A stretch of 64,000 nt of DNA from Chromobacterium rhizoryzae (lineage in GTDB: Bacteria; Pseudomonadota; Gammaproteobacteria; Burkholderiales; Chromobacteriaceae). The DNA lies in contig NZ_CP066126.1 of NCBI RefSeq assembly GCF_020544465.1, positions 124,001 to 188,000 on the forward strand. The letters are read 5' to 3'. Made by a program: the position numbers and the translations under genes. Positions 7,901 to 15,879 of this stretch are shown piece after piece (position 1 is the first letter of the stretch; each line of letters opens with the position of its first letter). Below the pieces are notes generated by a model. It worked only from the letters and a program-made list of their open reading frames with translations, did not search any database and was not told where the DNA came from.

Positions 7901-10529
7901 TGCGGAAAAAGCTTTTACTGCGCAGCAAGAATTGTATAAAGTTGGCTATCCGAATCAGGTGAATGTTTCTAACAGAATTGATGAAGTGATTCAGAAGGAT
8001 ATTGATCAAGCAATGGGAGGGAAGTCAGTTAGTGAACATGGAGTAAAGCCAGACAAAAAAATTGAAGTCCGCATAACTGTGCATCTTGGCACTGGTCAAA
8101 CTGTAACGACCACTAAACATTACACTATTCGTCAACTTGCTGTTGGGTTGCATTTGCGTGAGAACCCAAATTGTGCATTCGTTTTCATTTGGCCTGATGA
8201 TAGAATAGCTACTCTTTTTGATAGGCCACAAGGGGCGCTGACGGCTTATCCTTATGTTGTGACTAAAAAAATAGAATCTGAGCTTGAGAGGGATAAAGAA
8301 AAACTTAATGATGATAAATCAATAGGTGCGCGTGAGAAAATTATCTCTCAGAATGTGGCGCAGGCTTTGTCAAAGGTTGCGGAGAAAGAAGGGCCTGGTT
8401 CAGAGGCATATGTTGCGGTAGATCGATTTCTTAAAGGTGAGGTTAAAGCATTATCTGTAAAATTTAAAGATTATACTCTAGATGGTGTGTTTGCCATTCC
8501 ATTGAATGACCCTGAAAAAATAATATTGATAAAATCGAATCCAAGCGAGGGGGCGCAGTATCTTATTGTAGATAAGAGTCAGCTTGTTCATCCCGAAAAA
8601 GCGAAAGAAGTATTTGATTTTTTAAAGCCAACCTTCCCGAAAAAAGCGCTGCTGCATCATTGGAAAAATGAAAGTGATCTGTCCGCTTTCCAAAAGAAAG
8701 AGAGACTGGTTGGCGAGACAATGCCGCGGATAGGTCCTGCTCCAGGGCCGACCATGCGTTGGACGGTAGAGAAAACATGGGTTGAGCCCTATCAGTTTGA
8801 GCCAATTGTATCGGACGGTAAGTCCCTGAGTGTATTGGCCGGTCATTTGGAGAAAACTCAGCGCAGTACACATTATTCCAATGTGGATGCGTATGTCTAT
8901 TCGAGTGGAGAGTACTATGTTCAGGCAGGGGCGAAAATTGGACAAATTGTATTGCAAGGCGTTAATTCTTTATCAATGGGTATTCCCTCGGCAGGAATGA
9001 GAGCGCTTGCTGGGCTGGGGGCTAGCGGTGCCTCGGTATTTTTGGATGTGATGGACGCAGTTCAGGAAGATGATCCTAATGCAAAGGATGAGAAGCTTAA
9101 ATGGGCTGCGACAGGGGCAATGCTGTCTTTGCCAGGGGATATTTCTGATGCTAATACGCTGCTAAAAAATGTAAATAAGGCAAATGGTAAATTAAATAGA
9201 GTAGCGAATGTGTTAGGCAGTGATGCTCGCGGTAAAAAATGGGGGGGGCGAAGGGCTGGTGATAACAGTTCTTCTAACAACAGTCCTATAGAGAATGGCA
9301 TTATATTCAAATCTTCTGCTTCTACGAGTAGGAAAAATATTGGTATTGAAAGAATTAATGATGATATTAGTCTCATCTCTGCAGAAGGTTCGCAAGCAAA
9401 GACACTTTACCTTGATGCGCACGGTGCTTATGAACCTAACGCAACAATTCCATTTTATTACTTTGATCGTAACGGGTTTCATAAAGTTCCTCCGTCGGGA
9501 ACAGTTCCAGTCCCTCAAGGGAAGACTGTTTCTTTTAAAGTACCGCATGGATATAAAATGGGAGCGGGGCGTCCTGATCAAGACTTATTGAATGCTCGAA
9601 ATTATAAGCCTTTTACTTCGGTTGATGCTGAGCGCTACACGCTACACCCTATTAGAAATCCAAGTAACACTGATGCGAGCCAGCAGGTAGCTCACATGGT
9701 ATCGAACAACCCTGAGAAAGCATCTAAGGGGACAGCAAAGCCCGGAGAATTACGAAACTACGATTATACCCATTTTAAAAAGAATGGAACTAGTGAGCAG
9801 GAGCATCAGGGCATTCTTGTTAACGGCGTTGATAGACTCCATTATTTAGATAGTAAAACGCCGGGGTCGGCAGGGGATGTTATAACGATCAATCCTGGAT
9901 CTACTGTACCGTTAGGAAGGCTTTTAGATCAATTATCTACAAATCCAAGACTTCAACAGTATGATAAAATTGTTATTTTGGCATGCCGATCCCCATATGG
10001 CAGGCGATCGCCAACTTATTCTACGGTTGAAGGTCCGCTTTTTGCTCGTCCCCCATCATCTCCTAACGGTTATTCTGGAAATCATACTAGCGATTCAAAA
10101 TCAATTGATCCTAGCGGTGGTCAAGGCGGTGAGTCTATGGATCCGGTATATTTGGTCTTTAGAAGGAGTCCGGAGACTAAACGCTTCGATTCGTATGTTG
10201 AAGTTCCCGTAGAGGTTGAAAAGGAGGGGGAGGGGTCGAATCAGAACCAGAAAATGGAAGAAACAAAGCAGGCAATAGAAAACAATAATGACTCTTCAGT
10301 GATGGTGGCCGGTGGTGATTATTTGACTAATGGGAACCAATCTTATTATGATGTTTATGGATTGTTCTTGGAAAAATTCCCCCACCGCACAAGTGATAAT
10401 ATTAGACAATTTTATCAATTCAATAAAGGTAATATACCAAAGAACGTAACCGATGCTGAAAACCAAAAACTTGAGGTGGGGACAAAGTTCACCATCCCTA
10501 ATGTACGCCCCCTGCCACAAGGTGATTGA
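4950..10529 (+). CDS. Giant eCIS-linked payload/toxin candidate with Stv-type and LysM-like C-terminal domains
   Basis: The reading frame is open from 4899, but ATG 4950 follows GGAG at a good distance and begins MPGHDHLQETT, giving about 1859 aa. The N-terminal 700 residues are helical and charged. A hydrophobic stretch with GGGLMVGATAYNRYV lies near residue 780, and a glycine-rich segment (GMRALAGLGASGASVFLD) near 1355. A Ser/Asn linker near 1440 is followed by a domain starting TLYLDAHGAYEP and containing VPHGYKMG and KIVILACRSPYGRR, which resembles the putative adhesin/Stv family. The last 60 residues, ending VGTKFTIPN, look like a divergent LysM. The gene is clearly A+T-richer than its surroundings, especially 7600-10500, which suggests separate acquisition. 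Position after the ATPase and terminator genes suggests cargo of the injection system. Enzyme activity cannot be told from sequence. Alternative: a dermonecrotic-toxin-like surface protein. Confidence 0.6.
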   Translation: MPGHDHLQETTQQETTQEDEIENGDEDWYQGEVSGTPSWRQVETFFSFIAQEHLKEAQEFREKGHNSQIPEVDPDLLPELEDVVATIKSRIYIYAKREDQLWLLTQIEQLERFISVLSGGTLQDWVTNSMCIHSREGRADKLEGRATAQSQVRRLELTLQALLRTAKALGAVVDYSTAENLKRAVEEELSTEATNAIASNDEQAVAQALERMKADIDGNSPWSELVSGRVASKEADKAVFFETLITATRRAAAKANKNARELSGSAQTFFSKVAAYLQSFSDVLSKLNGKVSKSSKEGVLDSSAVPKTKQVGEGKSEKGTLRKWVGKKFEEGTSRAAIIKTMALRQLDRGERRSKTPEAVMVDSIIRSILWQCQQPAIKIQSASEAILLKAKELKKIAGILDVHGTNHEAIASDHQNDADLDAQVIGWVQAYNEQERPENKTSAKLVVLGQLFDSDIASARKIVRRFSRNQNSVGDAAQNIKDEINHQFSNAIKKMINEQFDASGHSEYIGLEMSKFLPEITDGLAQSVVELNNVIISAERQPPDFSDIKCWAKRASLSSTKVKEKISTQSASLTGKPLDDNSRGARLAKYWASLAQERGSKSWPMPDAGIMLAGLREHGLLKGTVSSGDPKGYLLATRLAGEVENAHNDELKLPMSADEYAALEKSLVEFIVRWGQRRTTRGTTRLVVELGFEQAIDTAMFSLSNVIRMPYKVLKASIMIPYKVNKASNYILPGQDKPYKAIRNLLVKKLSQLGLKLITTPVPGVMKYAVGGGLMVGATAYNRYVISSENTVDAIYDRLVKGAKSRVIKMDSKTSMFFDVPLDAMFMVPYKGIRKYGQSIKSNSEEHVTPNALVKRVYRRSPRREEGVAGSDGKIEDLNDKYGVREKNSRTATFSRDIKMKAARLGLNMATASFVIVRTTEGNDSEPPVEKRYTVKGSQLIAYYDPLDEVEYPSEFLPLKDDINKFLFENSLKMEREVKDVADAEKAFTAQQELYKVGYPNQVNVSNRIDEVIQKDIDQAMGGKSVSEHGVKPDKKIEVRITVHLGTGQTVTTTKHYTIRQLAVGLHLRENPNCAFVFIWPDDRIATLFDRPQGALTAYPYVVTKKIESELERDKEKLNDDKSIGAREKIISQNVAQALSKVAEKEGPGSEAYVAVDRFLKGEVKALSVKFKDYTLDGVFAIPLNDPEKIILIKSNPSEGAQYLIVDKSQLVHPEKAKEVFDFLKPTFPKKALLHHWKNESDLSAFQKKERLVGETMPRIGPAPGPTMRWTVEKTWVEPYQFEPIVSDGKSLSVLAGHLEKTQRSTHYSNVDAYVYSSGEYYVQAGAKIGQIVLQGVNSLSMGIPSAGMRALAGLGASGASVFLDVMDAVQEDDPNAKDEKLKWAATGAMLSLPGDISDANTLLKNVNKANGKLNRVANVLGSDARGKKWGGRRAGDNSSSNNSPIENGIIFKSSASTSRKNIGIERINDDISLISAEGSQAKTLYLDAHGAYEPNATIPFYYFDRNGFHKVPPSGTVPVPQGKTVSFKVPHGYKMGAGRPDQDLLNARNYKPFTSVDAERYTLHPIRNPSNTDASQQVAHMVSNNPEKASKGTAKPGELRNYDYTHFKKNGTSEQEHQGILVNGVDRLHYLDSKTPGSAGDVITINPGSTVPLGRLLDQLSTNPRLQQYDKIVILACRSPYGRRSPTYSTVEGPLFARPPSSPNGYSGNHTSDSKSIDPSGGQGGESMDPVYLVFRRSPETKRFDSYVEVPVEVEKEGEGSNQNQKMEETKQAIENNNDSSVMVAGGDYLTNGNQSYYDVYGLFLEKFPHRTSDNIRQFYQFNKGNIPKNVTDAENQKLEVGTKFTIPNVRPLPQGD

Positions 10530-10588
10530 TGGCAGGTGCCGGTAATGATCTGCTCCCCTTAGGCCTTACCAATCATAAGTTGAGAGAA

Positions 10589-10654
10589 GTCCGTCACTGA
10601 AGGAGAATGACGGACATGAAGAAGAGCAGATTCACTCCTTCCGCAAAAACGTAG
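10589..10654 (+). mobile_element. Possible remnant of an IS3-type element (hairpin plus start of OrfA)
   Basis: An 8-bp inverted repeat (GTCCGTCA/TGACGGAC, 10589-10615) is followed at once by ATG AAG AAG AGC AGA TTC ACT, i.e. MKKSRFTPS, the usual first residues of IS3-family OrfA proteins. The frame stops after 12 codons and the rest of the transposase is absent. It lies between the giant payload gene and the tape-measure gene. Reading it as a decayed insertion is inference from a very short match. Confidence 0.3.
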
Positions 10655-10760
10655 CGGCGAAAAGTAGAGATTTCTGGCAAATTCAAGCCCACCATCCATT
10701 CGTTTGACATTTATGGAAATGCTACTCAGGGGGGCGTGCACACGTTCTTAAATACCTTTA

Positions 10761-12689
10761 TCATAGCCACTCTACTTGTAGTGGGGTCTTCAGCCAGGGC
10801 AGAGGGATTGAGGTGATCGGCCAAGGTAGATCCCGCAACAGCAGATCACATGGCTCCGGGACAACCCGCAGATGCCATATGTCATCCTCTTGCCATAACT
10901 CGCCAGACCGCAGTAAAAACCAAGCGCGAACATCTTGTGGACTGCAGCGATGCAGGCTGGGAGTTTGCCGCAGCAAGCTGGCGAGCATATCGTCCAGAGT
11001 CGCAGCAACGTCGGCGGGCAGGATTTCCTGAGGATAAAGCAAGTAGTCAATTGGCCAGTCACACAGCCATTTAGTGAAGAGTGTGCGTACATCAAGGCCT
11101 CCTTCGTCCTGCCACAGCCAGCAATCCAGCCAGCAGACGGCTTTTCTCCGTGCGTCTGGACCGACAAACCGCTTGCCTTCCAGCACCCCCCATTGCTGAA
11201 ACCTACTCGGCAGCAAGGGCCAAAGCAGGATCAAACCAATATTTTCTACTGGTAGAGACGTTTTGCTTGATACCGTTGATGGTCGGGGGGAGAGGACAGA
11301 CAACTGGCTGGTTTCGTTCAGCGCCTGGCGCCACTCGGGCGAGCGCGCCGCCAGCGCTTGCCGGGCCGGCTCGTTTAACACCGCCCTGAGACGCGCTACG
11401 GCGGGAGCATGGTTGGCTAGCCGTTCCAGCTCCATCCGACTGTCGTCGCCCGCCTCCGCCCAGCAACGGCATAGCCAGTGTTCGGGATTTTGAGCCAAGG
11501 CTGCACTCAAGTGCGGCGCCAGCGCAGCGCCAGCAAGGTAAGCGGCCAGGTCTGTCAGCATCGCGGCAGACAACCGGCTGGTTTCGTTCAGCGCCTGGCG
11601 CCACTCGGGCGAGCGCGCCGCCAGCGCTTGCCGGGCCAGCTCGTTTAGCACCGTCCTGAGACGCGCTACGGCGGGAGCATGGTTGGCTAGCCGTTCCAGC
11701 TCCATCCGACTGTCGTCGCTCGCCTCCGCCCAGCAACGGCATAGCCAGTGTTCGGGATTTTGAGCCAAGGCTGCACTCAAGTGCGGCGCCAGCGCAGCGC
11801 CAGCAAGGTAAGCGGCCAGGTCTGTCAGCATCGCGGCAGACAACCGGCTGGTTTCGTTCAGCGCCTGGCGCCACTCGGGCGAGCGCGCCGCCAGCGCTTG
11901 CCGGGCCGGCTCGTTTAACACCGCCCTGAGACGCGCTACGGCGGGAGCATGGTTGGCTAGCCGTTCCAGCTCCATCCGACTGTCGTCGCTCGCCTCCGCC
12001 CAGCAACGGCATAGCCAGTGTTCGGGATTTTGAGCCAAGGCTGCACTCAAGTGCGGCGCCAGCGCAGCGCCAGCAAGGTAAGCGGCCAGGTCTGTCAGCA
12101 TCGCGGCAGACAACCGGCTGGTTTCGTTCAGCGCCTGGCGCCACTCGGGCGAGCGCGCCGCCAGCGCTTGCCGGGCCGGCTCGTTTAACACCGCCCTGAG
12201 ACGCGCTACGGCGGGAGCATGGTTGGCTAGCCGTTCCAGCTCCATCCGACTGTCGTCGCCCGCCTCCGCCCAGCAACGGCATAGCCAGTGTTCGGGATTT
12301 TGAGCCAAGGCTGCACTCAAGTGCGGCGCCAGCGCAGCGCCAGCAAGGTAAGCGGCCAGGTCTGTCAGCATCGCGGCAGACAACCGACTGTCGTCTGTTT
12401 GCATGGTCTCACACGCATGAGCATCCAGTTCTCGGCGTAAGGCAGCCAGCACTCGGTGCAACAACTCCGTCTCCCATTTCCCTGCGGTTAGCGTGCCGAT
12501 GTCCAGCGTTACGACGGACAACCGTAAGCTTAGAGGTACAGGGTAACTGGACAACAGCGCATCCAAGTCGTGCATCAGCTGATAGCGCACCAAGCGGCTA
12601 ACGCGGGGCGGTAAGGCGTGGATCAAGACCGACGAGGCGCTGAGTACGAGGCGCATACGTTTGATACGGGAAGGGGGGGGGAGCGACAC
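10761..12689 (-). CDS. eCIS tape-measure-family protein (Afp14-like) with four 90-aa internal repeats
   Basis: A 642-aa protein. The N-terminal part (LIHALPPRVSRLVRYQLMHD, then LDIGTLTAGKWETELLHRVL) and the C-terminal part (GLILLWPLLPSRF, WLDCWLWQDE, FLLRSGELWQE, PWPITSIPLPWLKTPL) fit the contractile injection system tape-measure family. Between them, residues about 100-460 are four copies of a 90-aa unit of predicted helices beginning SRLSAAMLTDLAAYLAGAAL. Tape-measure length sets sheath length in contractile tails, so repeat number may set particle length here (inference). The start is GTG 12689, placed by an AAGGAAG site; an in-frame ATG lies at 12656, after a nine-C run. It is on the opposite strand to the ATPase and payload genes, unlike the compact afp order, and sits 81 nt after a truncated gene. 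Confidence 0.75.
   Translation of the reverse strand: MSLPPPSRIKRMRLVLSASSVLIHALPPRVSRLVRYQLMHDLDALLSSYPVPLSLRLSVVTLDIGTLTAGKWETELLHRVLAALRRELDAHACETMQTDDSRLSAAMLTDLAAYLAGAALAPHLSAALAQNPEHWLCRCWAEAGDDSRMELERLANHAPAVARLRAVLNEPARQALAARSPEWRQALNETSRLSAAMLTDLAAYLAGAALAPHLSAALAQNPEHWLCRCWAEASDDSRMELERLANHAPAVARLRAVLNEPARQALAARSPEWRQALNETSRLSAAMLTDLAAYLAGAALAPHLSAALAQNPEHWLCRCWAEASDDSRMELERLANHAPAVARLRTVLNELARQALAARSPEWRQALNETSRLSAAMLTDLAAYLAGAALAPHLSAALAQNPEHWLCRCWAEAGDDSRMELERLANHAPAVARLRAVLNEPARQALAARSPEWRQALNETSQLSVLSPRPSTVSSKTSLPVENIGLILLWPLLPSRFQQWGVLEGKRFVGPDARRKAVCWLDCWLWQDEGGLDVRTLFTKWLCDWPIDYLLYPQEILPADVAATLDDMLASLLRQTPSLHRCSPQDVRAWFLLRSGELWQEDDIWHLRVVPEPCDLLLRDLPWPITSIPLPWLKTPLQVEWL
11311..12390. 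repeat. Four tandem copies of a 270-bp unit inside the tape-measure gene
   Basis: Units begin at 11311, 11581, 11851 and 12121, exactly 270 bp apart. Copies are almost identical at DNA level. The visible protein differences are Gly/Ser in AEA(G/S)DD and, in the 11581 unit only, RTVLNELAR instead of RAVLNEPAR. The unit is a multiple of three, so gain or loss of copies keeps the frame. Near identity points to recent amplification or ongoing gene conversion. Confidence 0.97.
12673..12681 (-). repeat. Poly-C(9) tract just after the tape-measure start codon
   Basis: On the coding strand nine C residues span codons 3 to 6 after the GTG at 12689. A change of one base would break the frame from the GTG. 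The in-frame ATG at 12656 could still start translation, but it has no clear ribosome site. This is a plausible slipped-strand switch. Confidence 0.6.
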
Positions 12690-12770
12690 GCTGCTTCCTT
12701 GTTTTCGTGTTCACAAGTGATTCAACCCGCCTGGCGGTAAAGACCTGCCAGAGAACTGCCTTGGATAAAG

Positions 12771-12974
12771 CTAGGCTGTTCCATGATGTTTGGCAATCGT
12801 TTCCTGAGCGTTGCGGGAGGAGGTCACTGCCGCCGCGATTTCGTTGTTCTTGTCGCCATCGCACCAATTGATCTGCCACAACACCAGGTGATCGAGATGG
12901 CGGAAGGCAGACAGCCATTGCAGGGCCGGTGTTTGCGCAGCCTGGTCGAGGCTGCCGCGCAAGGTCTTGCGGTC
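12771..12974 (-). pseudogene. Truncated 3' end of an unidentified gene, cut by an IS element
   Basis: Reading leftward from the IS end at 12975, one frame stays open for about 67 codons (DRKTLRGSLDQAAQ..., ending AKHHGTA) to a TAG at 12771. It lies just upstream of and on the same strand as the tape-measure gene. The peptide has LQWLSAFRHLDHLVLWQINW, a plausible protein interior, and no start of its own, so it is most likely the C-terminus of a larger eCIS gene whose front part was lost. I cannot assign the family. Confidence 0.6.
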
Positions 12975-13003
12975 TGACCTGCCCCCCGGATTAGGGCCAA
13001 GGC

Positions 13004-13855
13004 TTACTTAGTAAAGTCGATTAAAAATTCCTGCTTTTGCTCCAGCTCCGCTTGCTCCCCCGTGCGGAAGCCCGCCGCAAATGCGGCAGGCGTTTGATAG
13101 TTCAGCGAGCTGTGTGGTCGTGCTTCGTTGTAATCCTTCCGCCACACGGCAAGCTCGGCCCGAACATGCGAGAGACTCATGAACCAGTGCTCATTCAGGC
13201 ATTCATCGCGTAAGCGCCCGTTGAAACTTTCGATATACGCATTCTGTGTGGGTTTGCCCGGCGGGGTCAGCTTCAGCGTGATTCCTCTGACACTGGCCCA
13301 TTGATCCAGCGCGTTGCCGGTGAATTCCGGTCCCTGGTCGGTGCGGATTGCCGCTGGATAGCCCCGAAATCGAGCGGCCTGTTCCAACACCCGCACGACG
13401 TAATGTCCGGAGATTCCGTAATCAGCAACCAGGTCGATACATTCCTTGCTGAAATCATCCACGATGGTGAGCACTTTGATGCGACGCCCGTTGGCTAGCA
13501 CATCGGAGACAAAGTCCATCGACCATACCGCATTCGGTTTCCCAGGGCGCTCCAGCGGCTCTCGCTCAACGGCTACACCATGGCGCCGCCTCCTGTGTTT
13601 CACCATCAAACCGGCTTCACGATATAGCCTGTAGACCCGCTTGTGGTTAACTCTGACACCATCTCGGCGCAGGAGAATGTGCAGGCGGCGATACCCAAAG
13701 CGGCGTCTCTCGTGGGCCAACTCAATCAGCCGGTCCTTCAAGAGCGTAATGTGGTCCGACGTCTTTGCCTGATAGGCATGGACGCTGCGTGACACCCCCA
13801 CCAGCCGGCAGGCCCGTCGCTCCGAGATAGAGGTCATCTCGCGCATTCGCTGCAC
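13004..13855 (-). CDS. IS3-family transposase OrfB (DDE integrase core)
   Basis: 283 aa. The three catalytic acidic residues are visible in VWSMDFVSD, IRTDQGPEFT and YIESFNGRLRDE. The N-terminal SERRACRLVGVSRS helix-turn-helix and the ending ARPHSSLNYQTPAAFAA are standard for the IS407-like group. It is normally made as an OrfAB fusion by -1 frameshifting from orfA; the orfB frame is open upstream into the end of orfA. No inactivating change is seen. Confidence 0.93.
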   Translation of the reverse strand: MQRMREMTSISERRACRLVGVSRSVHAYQAKTSDHITLLKDRLIELAHERRRFGYRRLHILLRRDGVRVNHKRVYRLYREAGLMVKHRRRRHGVAVEREPLERPGKPNAVWSMDFVSDVLANGRRIKVLTIVDDFSKECIDLVADYGISGHYVVRVLEQAARFRGYPAAIRTDQGPEFTGNALDQWASVRGITLKLTPPGKPTQNAYIESFNGRLRDECLNEHWFMSLSHVRAELAVWRKDYNEARPHSSLNYQTPAAFAAGFRTGEQAELEQKQEFLIDFTK

Positions 13856-13878
13856 CGCCTCACGCTTCTGCTGCGGGG

Positions 13879-14142
13879 TTAACGCTTTACGCCGAGGGCC
13901 ACTTTGAGTGCTTCGGCATCAAAAATCGCCTCGGCCAGTAAGCGCTTCAGTCTGGCGTTCTCAGTCTCGAGCTCCTTCAACCGCTTGGTGTCAGAGACAT
14001 CGATGCCACCGAACTTGGCTCGCCAGTTGTAGAACGAGGCATCACTAAAGCCATGCTGGCGGCACAATTCCTTCACCGGAACGCCAGCCTCGGCCTGCTT
14101 CAAAAATCCAATGATTTGCTCTTCCGTGAAACCCTTCTTCAA
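13879..14142 (-). CDS. IS3-family transposase OrfA (DNA-binding subunit)
   Basis: 87 aa, MKKGFTEEQIIGFLKQAEAG followed by a helix-turn-helix (CRQHGFSDASFYNWRAKFGG) and a leucine-zipper-like ELETENARLKRLL tail. Length and sequence are typical for OrfA of IS407-like elements. It binds the IS ends and supplies the N-terminus of the OrfAB transposase. Confidence 0.93.
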   Translation of the reverse strand: MKKGFTEEQIIGFLKQAEAGVPVKELCRQHGFSDASFYNWRAKFGGIDVSDTKRLKELETENARLKRLLAEAIFDAEALKVALGVKR

Positions 14143-14424
14143 GTTCGTTCCCCCTGTGTAAAACGAACTTTACTAAGTTTCGGGTGGCCCTGTTTAGGGG
14201 GGCAGGTCAGAGTGCTCGAAGCCAGCCTAAGTACCCAATTTTGAGGCAATATATAGAATATTTAGCGATGTATGCGTGGTTTATCAAGAAAGGATAAACT
14301 TATGTAAACTTGCTACAAAACACTTTGCCTCGCGCAGAATGTTTGCACGATGACAGCCAATTTGGTCTGTCCCGGGCTCAGTGGACACTAACTTAAGGTG
14401 GATAATCTCCACCAAGGAGTGTTC

Positions 14425-14718
14425 ATGACCCAAACCCGTAGAAGCTTTCCCGAATCTTTCAAACGCGAAGCCGTCGAGCAAGTGCTGGCCGGCAGCTCGC
14501 TACGTCACGTGGCCCAGGCGCTCGACATCACTGAGGCATTACTGGGCAAATGGAAGCGCCAGTATCTAACGGCCGGCGAACAGGCCTTCCCTGGCAACGG
14601 TAAACAGCTCGGAGAAGCCGCTGAACTCAAACGGCTACGCGACGAACTCGCACGCGTCACCATGGAGCGCGACGTGTTAAAAAAGGCGCTCGCCATCTTC
14701 TCGCACCCCACGAAGTAA
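14425..14718 (+). CDS. IS3-family transposase OrfA
   Basis: 97 aa from ATG 14425, chosen because AAGGAG lies directly upstream. It holds RRSFPESFKREAVEQVL and a helix-turn-helix LRHVAQALDITEALLGKWKR, then a coiled segment. An AAAAAAG slippery run sits in the codons for VLKKAL near 14680; slipping -1 there enters the orfB frame, as usual for the family. Confidence 0.9.
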   Translation: MTQTRRSFPESFKREAVEQVLAGSSLRHVAQALDITEALLGKWKRQYLTAGEQAFPGNGKQLGEAAELKRLRDELARVTMERDVLKKALAIFSHPTK

Positions 14719-14756
14719 GGTTTCAGGTCATTGAAGCGCTAGCCGAACGGTATCCG

Positions 14757-15582
14757 GTGGCGCTGATGTGCCGGCTGTTGCGTGTCTCTCGCAGTGGCTA
14801 CTATGCATGGCGGCAGCGTCCGCGCTTCAGCGCGAGAGATGGCCAATCGTCGCTTGTTACGGGAAATCCGTTTGGTGTTTGCCGAGGTGAGCGGCATTTA
14901 TGGGCATCGGCGGATTCATGCCGAACTGCTCGCACAGGGGATGAACTGCGGACGGCATCGGATCGCTCGTCTGATGCGGGAAAGTGGCTTGCAGGTGCGC
15001 TCACGTAAACGCTGGCGGCCTGTTCTTGGTAGCAAACATGTGCTGCCGGTGGCACCGAACCGACTGGAGCGCCAGTTTGCGGCCCCCGGGATGAATCAAC
15101 GCTGGGTGTCGGATATGACCTACATTCGGACCGAGCAAGGATGGCTATACCTGGCCATCGTGCTGGATTTGCACTCGCGTGCAGTGGTGGGTTGGGCGAT
15201 GCATCACCGTGTGCAGCAAGAGCTGGTCCATGCTGCCTTAACGATGGCCGTAGCTCGACGTCAGCCGAAAGGGGAAGTACTGCTGCATTCCGATCGGGGT
15301 AGTCAGTATTGCGCGTACGACTATCAGGTCCTGCTCAAACGGCACGGCATTTTGCCGAGCCATTCCCGTGCAGGAAACTGCTGGGACAATGCGGCAATGG
15401 AGAGCTTCTTTCGTTCACTGAAAGCGGAGTGGGTTTACCTGACTCGTTATCGGAGCTACGACGAAGCCCGGTGGGATATATTTGACTACATTCGGTTCTA
15501 CAACCACCAGCGCCGCCACTCAACGCTAGGCTATCTGAGCCCGATAGAATTTGAGCAGCGCCAGGCGCTGCTCAGAGCTTAA
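14757..15582 (+). pseudogene. IS3-family transposase OrfB, broken by a +1 frameshift
   Basis: The orfB frame entered from the orfA slippage site reads through CRLLRVSRSGYYAWRQRPRF and then runs into unrelated sequence. Homology resumes one base later as REMANRRLLREIRLVFAEV and continues to the end. The extra base lies in CGTCCGCGCTTCAGCG near 14820; relatives would read RPPSARE. The DDE residues are all present (DMTYIRTEQG, HSDRGSQY, MESFFRSLKAE), so this is a recent single lesion. Confidence 0.85.
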
Positions 15583-15879
15583 CCAACCGTCCACCGAGCT
15601 CGGGACAGACCAGACATCGCAGGCTTACTCCCTGTATGCTTTAAATGCTCCCAGCCACTACCAATCAGAACTTAGCTCCCTACGCAAGTTAGTGAACTGT
15701 TTTATCACAAACAATAGGATATGCCACAGCTAATAATATTAATGAAAAGGCATAGAGGAGGCCTTGTGCAAGCAATGCTGAATCAAGCCTATTTCTTAGC
15801 CATTCCCATATGAATGCAAACATCCTTGAATTAATTGCAATGCAAGTGCTTTGAACATAGCGTTTGCACCCCTATGAGT

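Larger units (their letters stand above)
12975..14209 (-). mobile_element. IS3-family element, IS407-like group, apparently intact
   Basis: The ends are inverted repeats starting TGACCTGCCCCCC at 12975 and, on the other strand, at 14209; similarity runs about 45 bp including CTTAGTAAAGT near the inner edge. The element is 1235 bp with overlapping-phase orfA and orfB, both full length. Flanking bases (GGTC on the left, GAGT on the right) do not form the short target duplication expected. This suggests deletion or recombination next to the element after insertion. Confidence 0.9.
14363..15612 (+). mobile_element. IS3-family element with frameshifted transposase
   Basis: The ends are inverted repeats beginning TGGTCTGTCCCG at 14363 and, on the other strand, at 15612, with further similarity through GCTC and GTGGAC. 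Length is about 1250 bp. No direct repeat is seen at the flanks (AATT against GACA). orfA is intact; orfB carries a one-base insertion, so this copy is probably unable to move by itself. Confidence 0.85.

Noticed and set aside
11203..12282. 359-aa second reading frame over the tape-measure repeats
   Set aside because: It is open only because the 270-bp unit is a multiple of three and GC-rich; the main frame has family-like ends on both sides.
11311..12390. CRISPR-like array
   Set aside because: Units are 270-bp coding repeats without spacers; no cas genes are present.
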